DNA of 64,000 nucleotides from Acinetobacter terrae (GTDB lineage Bacteria; Pseudomonadota; Gammaproteobacteria; Pseudomonadales; Moraxellaceae), in NCBI RefSeq assembly GCF_013004375.1, contig NZ_JABERI010000007.1:124001-188000 (forward strand), read 5' to 3'. The notes below the pieces were generated by a model that ran no database searches, was not told the origin of the DNA, and was given only the letters and a program-made list of their open reading frames with translations. Below, in pieces: positions 10,825 to 18,904 of this stretch. Every line of letters begins with the position of its first letter. Position 1 is the stretch's first letter. Made by a program: the position numbers and the translations under genes.

Positions 10825-10879
10825 GCGGCATGGATGCCGCTGTTGGGTGGAGGTTTTAAGGACGAACCTCCCACCCAAC
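10825..10879. repeat. Two adjacent G/C-rich hairpins, possible intergenic repeat
   Basis: The first hairpin is perfect: GCGGCAT, GG loop, ATGCCGC (10825-10840). The second pairs GTTGGGTGGAGGTT (10842-10855) with AACCTCCCACCCAAC (10865-10879), with one bulged base. A third small stem, TTACC/GGTAA, follows near 10892. The composition is strikingly G/C-rich for this genome's intergenic DNA. It lies 3' of the Rieske gene. No T-run follows, so it is not a simple terminator. Confidence 0.55.
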
Positions 10880-10996
10880 AAAGGATTTTTGTTACCTTGC
10901 GGTAATATATTCCTCATCCCTGAAAAGTAAATGATCTTCAACTTTGCTAATCAAACTTCAACCATAAGATTTACGGTTAAATCATCTAAATATAAG

Positions 10997-11026
10997 AAAA
11001 GGAGATCAATTGATCTCCTTTTCTTT
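10997..11026 (-). terminator. Terminator of dat-ddc
   Basis: A perfect palindrome, AAAAGGAGATCAA/TTGATCTCCTTTT, spans 10997-11022, just after the ddc stop codon (minus strand). It could act in both directions. Confidence 0.88.
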
Positions 11027-11049
11027 AATACAATAAACTACTACATCGA

Positions 11050-12582
11050 TTAGTCGATGGCAGGTTTATATGTACCGGCTTGAATTGGACCTTTGATACG
11101 ATCAGCTTCTTCTAGCACTAAGCGTAAAAGATTCTTCACGTTATCTAAAGTTGCAATAGGGCTAAGTGTAGTCATCTTCAATGATTGAAGATCACCCACT
11201 TTAGTTACCCCAATATTCGCTTCACCACGTGCAAACAATTCATCTGCAACGTTCTGGTTGAGTGTATCAAGAAATTCTGTTGGGTAGCCTTCAGGAATCA
11301 CACGGAACAATACAGAAGCAAATTGCGGATCAACCAGCATCTCTAAACCAGCAGTTGCATTGATGTAGTCAGCCACTTCGCGGGTCAACTTCACACCATG
11401 GTCGATCATCGAACCATAAAGCTCTTCACCGAGTGCCTCAACCGTCATCCACAATTTCAACGCATCAAAACGACGGGTTGTTTGTAATGATTTAGACACC
11501 AAGTTTGGAACACCATGCTCTTCATCATAAGCAGAGTTTAAGTACTCAGCTTCATAATGCATGAAACGGTAGTTCGCTTCGTCTTTCAACAAGAATGCGC
11601 CACAAGAAATGGTTTGGAAATAATGCTTATGGAAGTCCAAAGTTACTGAATCAGACAACTCGATACCATCGAGCATTGAACGAAACTCATTCGAAAGAAT
11701 CAGTGCCCCACCCCATGCTGCGTCGATGTGCATCCACGCGCCATACTTGTTAGTGATGTCACGAATCGCTTTTAATGGATCGATCGCACCGGCATCAGTT
11801 GTACCTGCGGTCGCAACCACACATGCAACAATTTTGCCTTCCGCTTGTAGCTGTGCCATGGTTTGCTCGAGAGCAACAACATCCATCCGTGCGTTTTTGT
11901 TCACTGGAACAGTCACCACAGACTGGAAACCCATGCCCATCATCGCCATGTTCTTTTGCACAGAGAAATGTGCATTTTCAGAACAAATCACTTTGACATT
12001 ACGCATAGCATCCGCAGGAATCCCATCACGCTGTACAGACCACGGATTACCGTTTTCGTCTTTCCAGTTTTTCGAGATGCAAGCATCACGCGCAAGCAAT
12101 ACACCCATCAAGTTCGATTGCGTACCGCCAGAGGTGAATACACCTGCCTGACCTGCACCATAACCGACTTTTTGACGTAGCCAGTCAATAAGCTGAACTT
12201 CCATCAATGAACCTGCAGGACTTTGATCCCATGAGTCCATAGACTGGTTGGTTGCATTAATCAACACTTCTGCAATTTGGCTAGCGACCATAGTCGGGCA
12301 ATGCAAATGCGCAAGTGAATTCGGATGATGTACTTTCAAGCTTTTATTTAAGAAAAGCTCAACCATACGCTCAAGAGATTTATGTAAGCCCATGCCTTCT
12401 TTTGAAGGATGAAATGCAATTGCACTGCGTAGCTCTTTAATGCTGCCGCCAGTGTACATTTTGTCGTTTTGCAACCATGCTGAAACGGCTTTTACCGCTT
12501 CGTCCATTGCTGACTGATAGTCAGCAATGGAACCTGCATCATTGCAGAATAACGCTTTACGGTGTTCTGCAAAATCTACCAT
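11050..12582 (-). CDS. ddc: L-2,4-diaminobutyrate decarboxylase
   Basis: A 510-residue PLP-dependent group II decarboxylase. It converts L-2,4-diaminobutyrate to 1,3-diaminopropane, the characteristic polyamine of Acinetobacter. Fold-defining residues are visible: His206 (ENAHFS) stacking on PLP, Asp287 in HIDAAWGG, and the Schiff-base lysine in LDFHKHYFQ (Lys319). It starts only 3 bp after the dat stop codon, so the two are one operon and the aminotransferase product is handed to this enzyme. Aromatic amino acid or glutamate decarboxylase activity is less likely given the dat neighbour. The length is normal. Confidence 0.94.
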   Translation of the reverse strand: MVDFAEHRKALFCNDAGSIADYQSAMDEAVKAVSAWLQNDKMYTGGSIKELRSAIAFHPSKEGMGLHKSLERMVELFLNKSLKVHHPNSLAHLHCPTMVASQIAEVLINATNQSMDSWDQSPAGSLMEVQLIDWLRQKVGYGAGQAGVFTSGGTQSNLMGVLLARDACISKNWKDENGNPWSVQRDGIPADAMRNVKVICSENAHFSVQKNMAMMGMGFQSVVTVPVNKNARMDVVALEQTMAQLQAEGKIVACVVATAGTTDAGAIDPLKAIRDITNKYGAWMHIDAAWGGALILSNEFRSMLDGIELSDSVTLDFHKHYFQTISCGAFLLKDEANYRFMHYEAEYLNSAYDEEHGVPNLVSKSLQTTRRFDALKLWMTVEALGEELYGSMIDHGVKLTREVADYINATAGLEMLVDPQFASVLFRVIPEGYPTEFLDTLNQNVADELFARGEANIGVTKVGDLQSLKMTTLSPIATLDNVKNLLRLVLEEADRIKGPIQAGTYKPAID

Positions 12583-12585
12583 GTA

Positions 12586-13959
12586 TTATGCGCCTCGAGT
12601 AGCAATAAGCGCTTCAGCAATTGCTTTCTTAAAGCGAGCAATCGCTTCAACACATTCGTCATGCGTGATGATGAGTGGGCAAAGTAAACGAATCACTGTA
12701 CCGTTACGACCACCTTTTTCTAACAACAATTTGTTGTCGAAACATGCAGTTTGAATCGCAGCAGCCAATTGAGAATCACCTGGTAATGAACCCATGTGAT
12801 CTGCTTTTTGGCGTTCATCTACGATTTCAACACCAATCATCAAACCACGGCCACGTACGTTACCGATACATGGGAATTCAACTGCCAGTTTTTTCAATTC
12901 AGCTTGCAGGAAATCACCACGTTCTTGTGCATTTTGCGCAAGATTTTGTTCTTTAATGGTTTTGATTGTTGCAAGACCAGTACCCATCGCCAATTGGTTA
13001 CCACGGAAAGTACCGGTGTGACCAGCAGGCTGCCAAGCATCAAACTTACGTTTAATACCAAGCACTGCAAGCGGCAAGCTACCACCTACTGCTTTTGACA
13101 TCACGATGACATCTGGCTCGATCCCTGCATGCTCAAAAGCAAACATTTTGCCTGAACGGGCAAAACCGGCTTGAACTTCATCAAGAATAAGCACGATGTT
13201 GTGTTTTTCAGTCACTTCACGGATTTTCTTCAACCATTTGGTTGGCGCGGTAACAACACCACCTTCACCTTGAATCGCTTCAAGAATGACTGCAGCAGGT
13301 TTTGTTACACCACTTTCTACATCTTCAATAAAGTTTTCGAAGAAGTAAGTCAAAGCATCTACACCTGCTTCACCGCCAAGACCCAATGGGCAACGATATT
13401 CATGCGGATATGGCATAAACTGTACGCCTGGCATTAAGCCATTCACCGCATTTTTAGCAGACAAGTTACCTGTCATGGCTAAAGCGCCATGCGTCATCCC
13501 ATGATAGCCACCGGAGAAGCTGATCACAGTACTACGACCTGTGTAGGTTTTTGCTAATTTAATTGCTGCTTCTGTACCATCTGCACCAGACGGACCACAG
13601 AACTGTAGACAATACTCAGCTTTACCACCAGGTAATTGCTCAAGTAGTGCTTCAGTAAAAGCATCTTTTAAAGGCGTTGTTAAATCTAAAGTATGTAATG
13701 GCAAGCCACTTGCTAAAGTGTCTTGAATACTTTGGATGACCGCAGGGTGATTATGGCCTAAAGCCAATGTCCCTGCCCCAGCTAAACAATCGAGGTACTC
13801 TGTACCTTCAACATCAGTAACCCAGCAGCCTAAGGCTTTTGCTATCGCTAACGGTAATTTACGTGGATAGCTACGAACATTGGATTCCATCTGGCTTTGG
13901 CGAGTCAAATAGTATTCGTTAGTAGACTTAGGGGCAGGATTTACAGAAGAAACGCTCAT
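12586..13959 (-). CDS. dat: Diaminobutyrate-2-oxoglutarate aminotransferase
   Basis: A 457-residue class III PLP aminotransferase. It forms L-2,4-diaminobutyrate from aspartate semialdehyde and an amino donor, feeding Ddc in 1,3-diaminopropane synthesis. The PLP-contacting segment [15 protein letters not shown] (Asp260) and the catalytic lysine in [13 protein letters not shown] (Lys289) are visible. The N-terminus [20 protein letters not shown] has no signal sequence. The gene is first in the dat-ddc operon. Its promoter lies in the 472-bp gap to its right. Confidence 0.95.
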   Translation of the reverse strand: MSVSSVNPAPKSTNEYYLTRQSQMESNVRSYPRKLPLAIAKALGCWVTDVEGTEYLDCLAGAGTLALGHNHPAVIQSIQDTLASGLPLHTLDLTTPLKDAFTEALLEQLPGGKAEYCLQFCGPSGADGTEAAIKLAKTYTGRSTVISFSGGYHGMTHGALAMTGNLSAKNAVNGLMPGVQFMPYPHEYRCPLGLGGEAGVDALTYFFENFIEDVESGVTKPAAVILEAIQGEGGVVTAPTKWLKKIREVTEKHNIVLILDEVQAGFARSGKMFAFEHAGIEPDVIVMSKAVGGSLPLAVLGIKRKFDAWQPAGHTGTFRGNQLAMGTGLATIKTIKEQNLAQNAQERGDFLQAELKKLAVEFPCIGNVRGRGLMIGVEIVDERQKADHMGSLPGDSQLAAAIQTACFDNKLLLEKGGRNGTVIRLLCPLIITHDECVEAIARFKKAIAEALIATRGA

Positions 13960-14431
13960 ATCGAATTACCATCTCTGATATGGGTTAAAAGAAATAAGTC
14001 GGGTGACTTGCGGTCTTTTGACTCGGTGCTTTATAGTTCTAGTTAGACTTCAATTTATTTGTCATAACTAGAGGGCGGATGATACCGAATTTTTATAAAA
14101 AATAAACAACTTTCGGCACTTTATCCGTCCTAATTCATCAAAAAAAATATCAAGCTAATCTAGAGGTTGAATTATCATCTTACATTGTGACAGGGGAAAG
14201 AAAACCTCAATTTCTTATGCTTTTATTGGTAAAGTCGTGTAATAAAGTAAAACTGCTTGCAAATTAAGTTATAAGTGCATAATTTTTCTTAAATTTCATA
14301 AATAAAAATAGAGGTTGTTTTTTGAGCTTGTTTTTACAATCCCACCACAAACTCTACTAAAATTCACCATAAACACACTTTAATATCATCAGTATAGATT
14401 CAAATTTCACTTACAAAAATAGGTCAAAAAA
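13960..14431. other. Divergent promoter region between dat and the SIMPL gene
   Basis: A/T-rich DNA with no ORF. It must carry leftward (dat) and rightward (SIMPL) promoters. I see no strong consensus promoter or operator that can be assigned with confidence. Confidence 0.4.
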
Positions 14432-15136
14432 ATGCGTTATTTAACTCTCTCCACTCTGGTTTTAGCCTCTGCTTTCAGTGCAACTGCCTTTGCTCAACAA
14501 AATGAACAACTTAATTACAACGTCGTTAATGTACAAGCAGAAGCTGCACGCCAAGTGTCGAATGATGAAATGCATGCTGTTTTATACATTGAAAAGAGCA
14601 ATAAACAACCTGCTGAACTTGCGTCACAAATCACGCAATTAATGAATCAAGCCATGGCTTTAGCCAAGAAATATCCACAGGTTAAAGTAGAAACAGGTTC
14701 ACAGACCACTTATCCCATTTATGACAATGATAGCCGCAAGTTAAAAGAATGGCGTGGTCGTGCAGAAATTCAAATTGAAAGTACTGACTTTAAAGCCGCG
14801 AGCCAATTGATCGGTGAACTTCAACAAAACTTCCAGACTCAATCGATTAACTTTAACGTTTCAGATGCGCAACGTAAAAAAGTTGAGAATGAGCTGATGG
14901 TTGAAGCTTCAAAAAACTTCCAGCAACGTGCACAAATACTGAGTCAGGCATGGAGTAAATCGGGTTATAACCTGGTGAATCTTAATTTGAATACCAGCGG
15001 TCAGTACCCTCAACCGGTCATGATGCGTGCCAACATGGCAAAATTTTCAGGTGCTGAAGCTGTCGATGCTCAAGATGTAGCAGCGGGTGAATCTAAAATT
15101 ACCGTGAACGCCAATGGTACGATTCAGTTTAAATAA
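14432..15136 (+). CDS. SIMPL (DUF541) domain periplasmic protein
   Basis: A 234-residue protein with a Sec signal peptide (cleavage near residue 21, AFA|QQ) followed by a SIMPL/DUF541 domain. Features include VNVQAEAARQVSNDEMHAVL at the mature N-terminus and a C-terminal VNANGTIQFK strand. The family (E. coli YggE, BP26-like proteins) forms oligomeric periplasmic or outer-membrane-associated assemblies, linked in some species to oxidative stress. The precise role here is unknown. It was probably the chromosomal neighbour of proB before the integrated element arrived, since the displaced proB end lies just downstream. Confidence 0.88.
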   Translation: MRYLTLSTLVLASAFSATAFAQQNEQLNYNVVNVQAEAARQVSNDEMHAVLYIEKSNKQPAELASQITQLMNQAMALAKKYPQVKVETGSQTTYPIYDNDSRKLKEWRGRAEIQIESTDFKAASQLIGELQQNFQTQSINFNVSDAQRKKVENELMVEASKNFQQRAQILSQAWSKSGYNLVNLNLNTSGQYPQPVMMRANMAKFSGAEAVDAQDVAAGESKITVNANGTIQFK

Positions 15137-15201
15137 GACTTTATAGCTTCCTCTCCTTTTCAACAAGAGAACAGTTTTTCTAAGAAGTATTTATTTTCTT
15201 G

Positions 15202-15278
15202 AGGGAAGTTCCCTCTCCTTCCAGGAGATAAGAATCCTCAGAATATATACTGAGTTCGCAAGGGAAAAGACTTCCCTT
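15202..15278. repeat. Cluster of four consecutive hairpins
   Basis: Four short perfect stems follow each other: AGGGAA-G-TTCCCT (15202-15214), TCTCCT-TCC-AGGAGA (15214-15228), CTCAG/CTGAG (15237-15254) and AAGGGAA-AAGAC-TTCCCTT (15260-15278). The outer two can also pair with each other (AGGGAAGT with ACTTCCCT). This suggests one larger branched structure, either a structured RNA or an intergenic repeat unit. Confidence 0.6.
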
Positions 15279-15303
15279 TTTAAATTTCAGAAAATTAACA
15301 CAT

Positions 15304-15336
15304 AAAAAAATCCCGCTCTTAAGCGGGATTTTTTTA
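15304..15336 (-). terminator. Strong terminator, probably the original proB terminator
   Basis: CCCGCT pairs with AGCGGG around a CTTA loop, inside A7/T7 tracts, making it efficient in both directions. It lies 13-16 bases beyond the stop codon of the displaced proB 3' end at 15349-15351. It therefore most likely terminated proB (minus strand) before the element inserted. It now terminates rightward transcription from the SIMPL gene. Confidence 0.88.
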
Positions 15337-15349
15337 ATACGTAAGCTCT

Positions 15350-15372
15350 TAATAGATCGCCATATGATTGCG
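15350..15372 (-). mobile_element. attL: left attachment repeat (displaced proB 3' end)
   Basis: This 23-bp sequence matches 23619-23641 at 22 of 23 positions, with a perfect 17-bp core ATCGCCATATGATTGCG (15356-15372). On the minus strand it reads RNHMAIY-stop, the exact C-terminus of ProB. It is therefore the chromosomal end of proB pushed 8.3 kb away from the gene. Confidence 0.85.
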
Positions 15373-15428
15373 GTTAAACATTGGAATAAGTAATTGTTTT
15401 TTAAATTATAAAATTTATAAAATCCCAC

Positions 15429-15449
15429 CTAACCTCCCTAATAACCTCT
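15429..15449 (-). promoter_or_regulatory. Putative integrase arm-type sites near attL
   Basis: CTAACCTCC (15429-15437) and TAACCTCT (15442-15449) are two inverted-orientation copies of the AGAGGTTAG motif, which also occurs four times at the opposite end near the integrase start. Sharing a motif between both ends suggests arm-type binding sites, but no binding data can be inferred. Confidence 0.45.
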
Positions 15450-15611
15450 ACGCCTTAATTTTATTGCCGTTTCATTTTGTATTAAAACTAAAACTTATGA
15501 TCGGCTTAGTTCATAATTTTATTTTCCTAAAGATATTCAAATAATTTTTGTATAGACTCGGCGATAGCTCAAGAAAATTTATACTAACGATAATGACATG
15601 GACGTTAAAAT

Positions 15612-15926
15612 ATGAAGTTAAAAGCACTAGTTTTTTTATATTGTGTACTGCCAACTTTAAGCTTCGCTGATGATTGCGACACTTACGGGGATTTTGCAGA
15701 GTCGGTTATGGCAGCTAGGCAGTATCAGACCAAGACAAAGCAGCAATTAATGGACGTTTCAAAGCGGGTCATTTTAGATGAGAAAAAGAATACTCAAAAC
15801 TTTAAAGTGGCAGTATCAATGATTGATACTGCATTTAATACACCAGTTGAGAAAAGCAAGGCTGATAAACAAATGATTATACGCTTGTTTTCTTATACTT
15901 ACTGGAAGGCCTGTAGAGGCGGTTAA
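15612..15926 (+). CDS. Small secreted protein of unknown function
   Basis: A 104-residue precursor with a signal peptide (cleavage near residue 19, LSFA|DD). The mature protein of about 85 residues has two cysteines (CDTYGDF at the N-terminus and ACRGG at the C-terminus) that could form a disulfide bridge. It is otherwise helical and charged. I do not recognise a family. It lies between attL and the ATPase/TOPRIM module, the usual cargo position of such an element, and is transcribed toward that module. Periplasmic location is the only supportable inference. Confidence 0.6.
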   Translation: MKLKALVFLYCVLPTLSFADDCDTYGDFAESVMAARQYQTKTKQQLMDVSKRVILDEKKNTQNFKVAVSMIDTAFNTPVEKSKADKQMIIRLFSYTYWKACRGG

Positions 15927-15976
15927 AGGTGCGTATTCTTGTTTTAATATAAAACTAAATATGATAGTTTTTAATA

Positions 15977-16001
15977 AAAAGACACCAAGAAGGTGTCTTA
16001 A
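15977..16001 (-). terminator. Terminator of the ATPase-TOPRIM operon
   Basis: An 8-bp stem, AAGACACC with GGTGTCTT, has a five-base loop. On the minus strand it runs into TTTTTATT. It lies 20 bases after the TOPRIM gene stop codon. Confidence 0.8.
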
Positions 16002-16019
16002 TAAATACAAGTGCAGTGA

Positions 16020-16598
16020 TTATGGATGTAAAGTTTTTAAAATAGATTCTATATATTTTATAGATGAGCAATTAGGATGTGCGAGTATTTCCTCAAAAGA
16101 AAACCCACAGCGTTGCACCATATCTTTTGCTAAGGTTATTTTATTTCTACAGCCGCGCTTTTTTTCTTGTAATCCTAGAGCTTTAATCCTTTCAAAAGGT
16201 TTTTCTATACCTTTGCTCTCTGGATCTTCTACATAGTATTGAGTATCTTTTTCCAACCAAAAACCTAGAGCAGTAGAACATGCAAGAAACCATGATTCTG
16301 TTGCAACTATAGTTATAAAACTGTCTTTAATTTGAGGGTGAGAGATCCGCTCTTTCACATGTGAGATCGATGGATAGTCCTCTAAGTCTGTTAATATAAA
16401 AATATGATCAGCACCTTTATTATTTAAAGTTTCAATCATGTCGTTAATTTTATGAGGCAGTAAATTCCCCCCTCCTTTTGCGTTAATGATATGGTCAATA
16501 ATTTCTATATTAAATTGTGAAATCCAGTTTTTAAAAGGTAATGATGAAACTAAAACTTTTTCTGTATCACCCTCTACAATAAATCCAACTTTTACCAA
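16020..16598 (-). CDS. TOPRIM/DUF4276-like protein, partner of the AAA ATPase
   Basis: A protein of about 192 residues with a TOPRIM-like arrangement: VGFIVEGDTEKVL at the start (acidic Glu9, Glu13), IFILTDLEDYP (Asp71, Glu73, Asp74) and ATESWFLACSTAL, which recalls the DUF4276 segment EIEAWFLAD. TOPRIM domains paired with ABC-type ATPases are found in OLD-type nucleases and in two-gene phage defence systems such as PARIS. I infer a metal-dependent nuclease or related effector. An ATG at 16631 would begin the protein 40 bp inside the ATPase gene. I prefer TTG 16598, which overlaps the ATPase stop by a few bases and places the first strand at the very N-terminus. The start is uncertain. Confidence 0.7.
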   Translation of the reverse strand: MVKVGFIVEGDTEKVLVSSLPFKNWISQFNIEIIDHIINAKGGGNLLPHKINDMIETLNNKGADHIFILTDLEDYPSISHVKERISHPQIKDSFITIVATESWFLACSTALGFWLEKDTQYYVEDPESKGIEKPFERIKALGLQEKKRGCRNKITLAKDMVQRCGFSFEEILAHPNCSSIKYIESILKTLHP

Positions 16599-17854
16599 GG
16601 TAAACCACCATTTAATAAATTCATTAACCAAGCCTGGTCTAAAGATGTTTCTTCTAAATGAGGATTCGCTGTCTTTGCATTTTTCAACTGAGTTTTTCCA
16701 TTAATCTTATCAACTAACCATAACTCTTCTAATGCACAATTTCTAACAACAGTTTCACTGTGTGTAGTAACAATTACTTGTAAACTTTTTTCACTAATAA
16801 TTTGTTTCATGAATGAGATGAGTTCTACTATTGCCTGTGGATGAATACCTCTTTCTGGCTCTTCAATAATAATTAAAGTAGCTTTATCTTCATTCCAAAG
16901 TAATGTAGTTAAGATAGCTAATGTATAGATAGTCCCATCTGAAATAGAGATAGCTGGTAGAGGTCTATTATTCTCTTTAAAATAAAGGCTTAAAGAGTCT
17001 TCAAATTCTCCTTTTTTTACTTCAATTTCATCGATACTAGGAACTATTAAAGATAATAGTTCATGAAGATCTGCCCATTTATCTTCATCCTTTTGAATTT
17101 CTAAAAGAATAGTTGATAAATTTTGTGCATGAATTAAAAGATTAGATTTATTAAAAATTTTGTTAGGGATTTTAGGACTTAAGGGATTTATTCGATATAC
17201 ATTAAGGCTTTCAATAAAGCTATATACTGGCTCACCTTCAAAATAAGAACTCAAACCTGTTTTATCTGAGCTCAATTCATCTAAATTATTATCTTTTAAA
17301 ATATCTGGTACTTCATCTTTAATCTCTTGGATTTTCTGAGTCATATCCATTAAAGATGTGATACTTTTCCGATATTTTTTAAGTTCTGTTTTTTTAAGAT
17401 TTTTTAAATCTTGTTTTTTAAGTTCTTCGACATCGACCATATATTTAGACATTTCAGCAACAATATCTTGAAATTTGCTAAAATTAATTTTTTCTGCTTT
17501 ATCAACTTTTCTTGAATACATTGTCATAAGATCTGTTGATAGTTCTTCTTTTATAATTTTACCGTCTTGAACATTTACAGATAAATTATACCGGTATTCA
17601 ACATCATGATCATTTTTAACTTTTAAAGAAAAACTAGTTATATCTTTATCTGTAATTAAAGATTTATCACCAAACTCTTCAATTGCATTTGATACCCCAT
17701 TTAAAATGATATTTTTAAAAAATAACAAGGCATCACAAAAATTACTTTTACCTGCACCATTTGAACCAACTAGACAGGAAAACCCTGTAGATGGCTCAAA
17801 AATTACATCTTCGAGGCTTTTAAATCCTTGTATATGAATACTTTGGATTTCCAT
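16592..17854 (-). CDS. AAA/ABC-type ATPase (AAA_15/AAA_21), putative defence sensor
   Basis: A 420-residue SMC/RecF-like ATPase. It has Walker A VGSNGAGKSN (residues 29-38), a lysine/glutamate-rich helical insert (about 115-185), a degenerate signature ISDGTIYTL (about 303-311), Walker B LIIIEEPERGIHP (327-339) and an H-loop VTTHSET (362-368). Such proteins form the ATPase half of OLD-like, PARIS-like and Abi systems that sense phage proteins or DNA. The TOPRIM-like gene directly follows and overlaps its stop codon, so the two are a translationally coupled pair. The DNA is markedly A/T-rich, suggesting separate acquisition within the element. Confidence 0.85.
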   Translation of the reverse strand: MEIQSIHIQGFKSLEDVIFEPSTGFSCLVGSNGAGKSNFCDALLFFKNIILNGVSNAIEEFGDKSLITDKDITSFSLKVKNDHDVEYRYNLSVNVQDGKIIKEELSTDLMTMYSRKVDKAEKINFSKFQDIVAEMSKYMVDVEELKKQDLKNLKKTELKKYRKSITSLMDMTQKIQEIKDEVPDILKDNNLDELSSDKTGLSSYFEGEPVYSFIESLNVYRINPLSPKIPNKIFNKSNLLIHAQNLSTILLEIQKDEDKWADLHELLSLIVPSIDEIEVKKGEFEDSLSLYFKENNRPLPAISISDGTIYTLAILTTLLWNEDKATLIIIEEPERGIHPQAIVELISFMKQIISEKSLQVIVTTHSETVVRNCALEELWLVDKINGKTQLKNAKTANPHLEETSLDQAWLMNLLNGGLPW

Positions 17855-18218
17855 AGGAGCTCACAAACAAAAAAACTAATGTAATGTATCATATTCAATA
17901 AATTATCATTTAAAAATAATTTTCAACCTTACTTTCTAGATTTTTATAAAATTAGCAAAATACGGACTATAAAGGTCATTCCGACAATAAGAACTATACT
18001 TTTTTTATTTGAATGATATTCGGTGTAAGTCAACATCTAACGCTACCTCCTACATTCTGGTTTGCTTCGTACGCCACTTAAATTCAAAAACCGACATCCA
18101 ACTACACTTTTAAATTAAAATCAAATACAGCGCAAATGAGAGTGTGATACGGCTTATACCCAGTGAGACAAGGTTAGTTGAAAATAAGCTCATGCACTAC
18201 ACACGCTATACCTTGGGC
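17855..18218. other. Intergenic stretch upstream of the ATPase gene
   Basis: No supportable ORF. TAGGAGC at 17852-17858 on the plus strand lies at the ATPase start. The leftward promoter for the ATPase-TOPRIM pair must be in this A/T-rich segment. Confidence 0.35.
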
Positions 18219-18249
18219 AAAAGGCGAATTTTCTAGGACTTCGCCTTTT
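18219..18249 (-). terminator. Terminator of the 52-residue ORF
   Basis: A perfect 10-bp stem, AAAAGGCGAA (18219-18228) with TTCGCCTTTT (18240-18249), and an 11-base loop. It lies directly downstream of the small minus-strand ORF. Confidence 0.82.
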
Positions 18250-18260
18250 GTGATTAAAGC

Positions 18261-18419
18261 TTATTCGCTGATTAGCAAATACTCACCGCTTGCACTTTGA
18301 ATGATTGTTCCCTGTGTTGAGTTGAGAACGGTCATTGAAGTTGAGTTGATAGAGTTATCTTTAACCGCTGCTTCTGTTAGGGTAATAAATTGTTCTTCGG
18401 TTAATTGCGTTACAGTCAT
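18261..18419 (-). CDS. Small ORF, 52 residues, unknown function
   Basis: ATG at 18419-18417 is preceded by TTGGAAG at a good spacing (GGAAG, 6 bases). The frame ends in TAA at 18261-18263 and is followed 12 bases later by a clean terminator. The product begins MTVTQLTEEQFITLTEAAV and ends SASGEYLLISE. It is acidic and Ser/Thr-rich, and the end of the chain could form beta strands. No family is recognised. The ribosome-binding site plus terminator make it a likely real gene. It sits between the replication repeats and the ATPase module. Confidence 0.6.
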   Translation of the reverse strand: MTVTQLTEEQFITLTEAAVKDNSINSTSMTVLNSTQGTIIQSASGEYLLISE

Positions 18420-18810
18420 GATTGCTTCCAATTTTGTGTTTAAGTGAGCATTGGTTGTCTTGTAATCAATGCTATCAATAAAAGTTTGTTAAGCGGTGAC
18501 TTAACATTTTGATTTATTGACCAATTGGGATGGTATTCTGATTGATTATGTCGATCAAAAAAGTAAAAGGTGTGAATTAAAGAAATTTCGCCTATTTTTT
18601 ATCAATCAATCCTGTTATTGGTTCGTCAGTTCGCTTCGCTCACTTCCTCTCCCTCTCGAAATATGATTAAACAATACCACTGTTGTTACCTCTGTTATTA
18701 CACAGTCCCATATGGGTATATAGAGCTATATAAGTTAATAGGCAGACAACGGCGTCAATATTGCCCTCTAGGAATGACACGCCAAGCCTTACGGCGTTTT
18801 TGCTTCTAAA
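18420..18810. other. Non-coding stretch between the small ORF and the iteron array
   Basis: An ORF at 18618-18809 (63 residues) reads as low-quality Cys/Tyr-rich sequence and is not convincing. A stem, ACGCC/GGCGT followed by TTTTT (18778-18801), could terminate rightward transcription. Because the stretch adjoins the repeat array it may form part of a replication origin. Confidence 0.35.
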
Positions 18811-18903
18811 AAAAAGTGCGTACTTATTGCGAAGATCAACATTCTAAAAAGTGCGTACTTATTGCGAAAATGGGTATCTTAAAAAGTGCGTACTTTTTGC
18901 GAA
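18811..18903. repeat. Three 23-bp direct repeats (iteron-like), 35-bp period
   Basis: Copies of AAAAAGTGCGTACTTATTGC+GAA start at 18811, 18846 and 18881, exactly 35 bp apart. The third copy has T for A at one position. Each contains the small inverted repeat AAGT-GCGT-ACTT. The array touches the 3' end of the Rep-like gene. The position and regular phasing fit iterons or an origin-associated binding array. Confidence 0.85.
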
Positions 18904-18904
18904 G

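Noticed and set aside
15180..15428. 82-residue minus-strand ORF across attL
   Set aside because: It runs through the hairpin cluster, a strong terminator and the att repeat, and its composition is that of non-coding DNA.
18618..18809. 63-residue plus-strand ORF before the iteron array
   Set aside because: There is no ribosome-binding site, and the Cys/Tyr/Arg-rich sequence reads like chance translation. It ends inside a hairpin next to the repeats.
18811..18903. Possible CRISPR array
   Set aside because: There are only three repeats of 23 bp with 12-bp spacers, no cas genes nearby, and the spacers are too short. An iteron array fits better.
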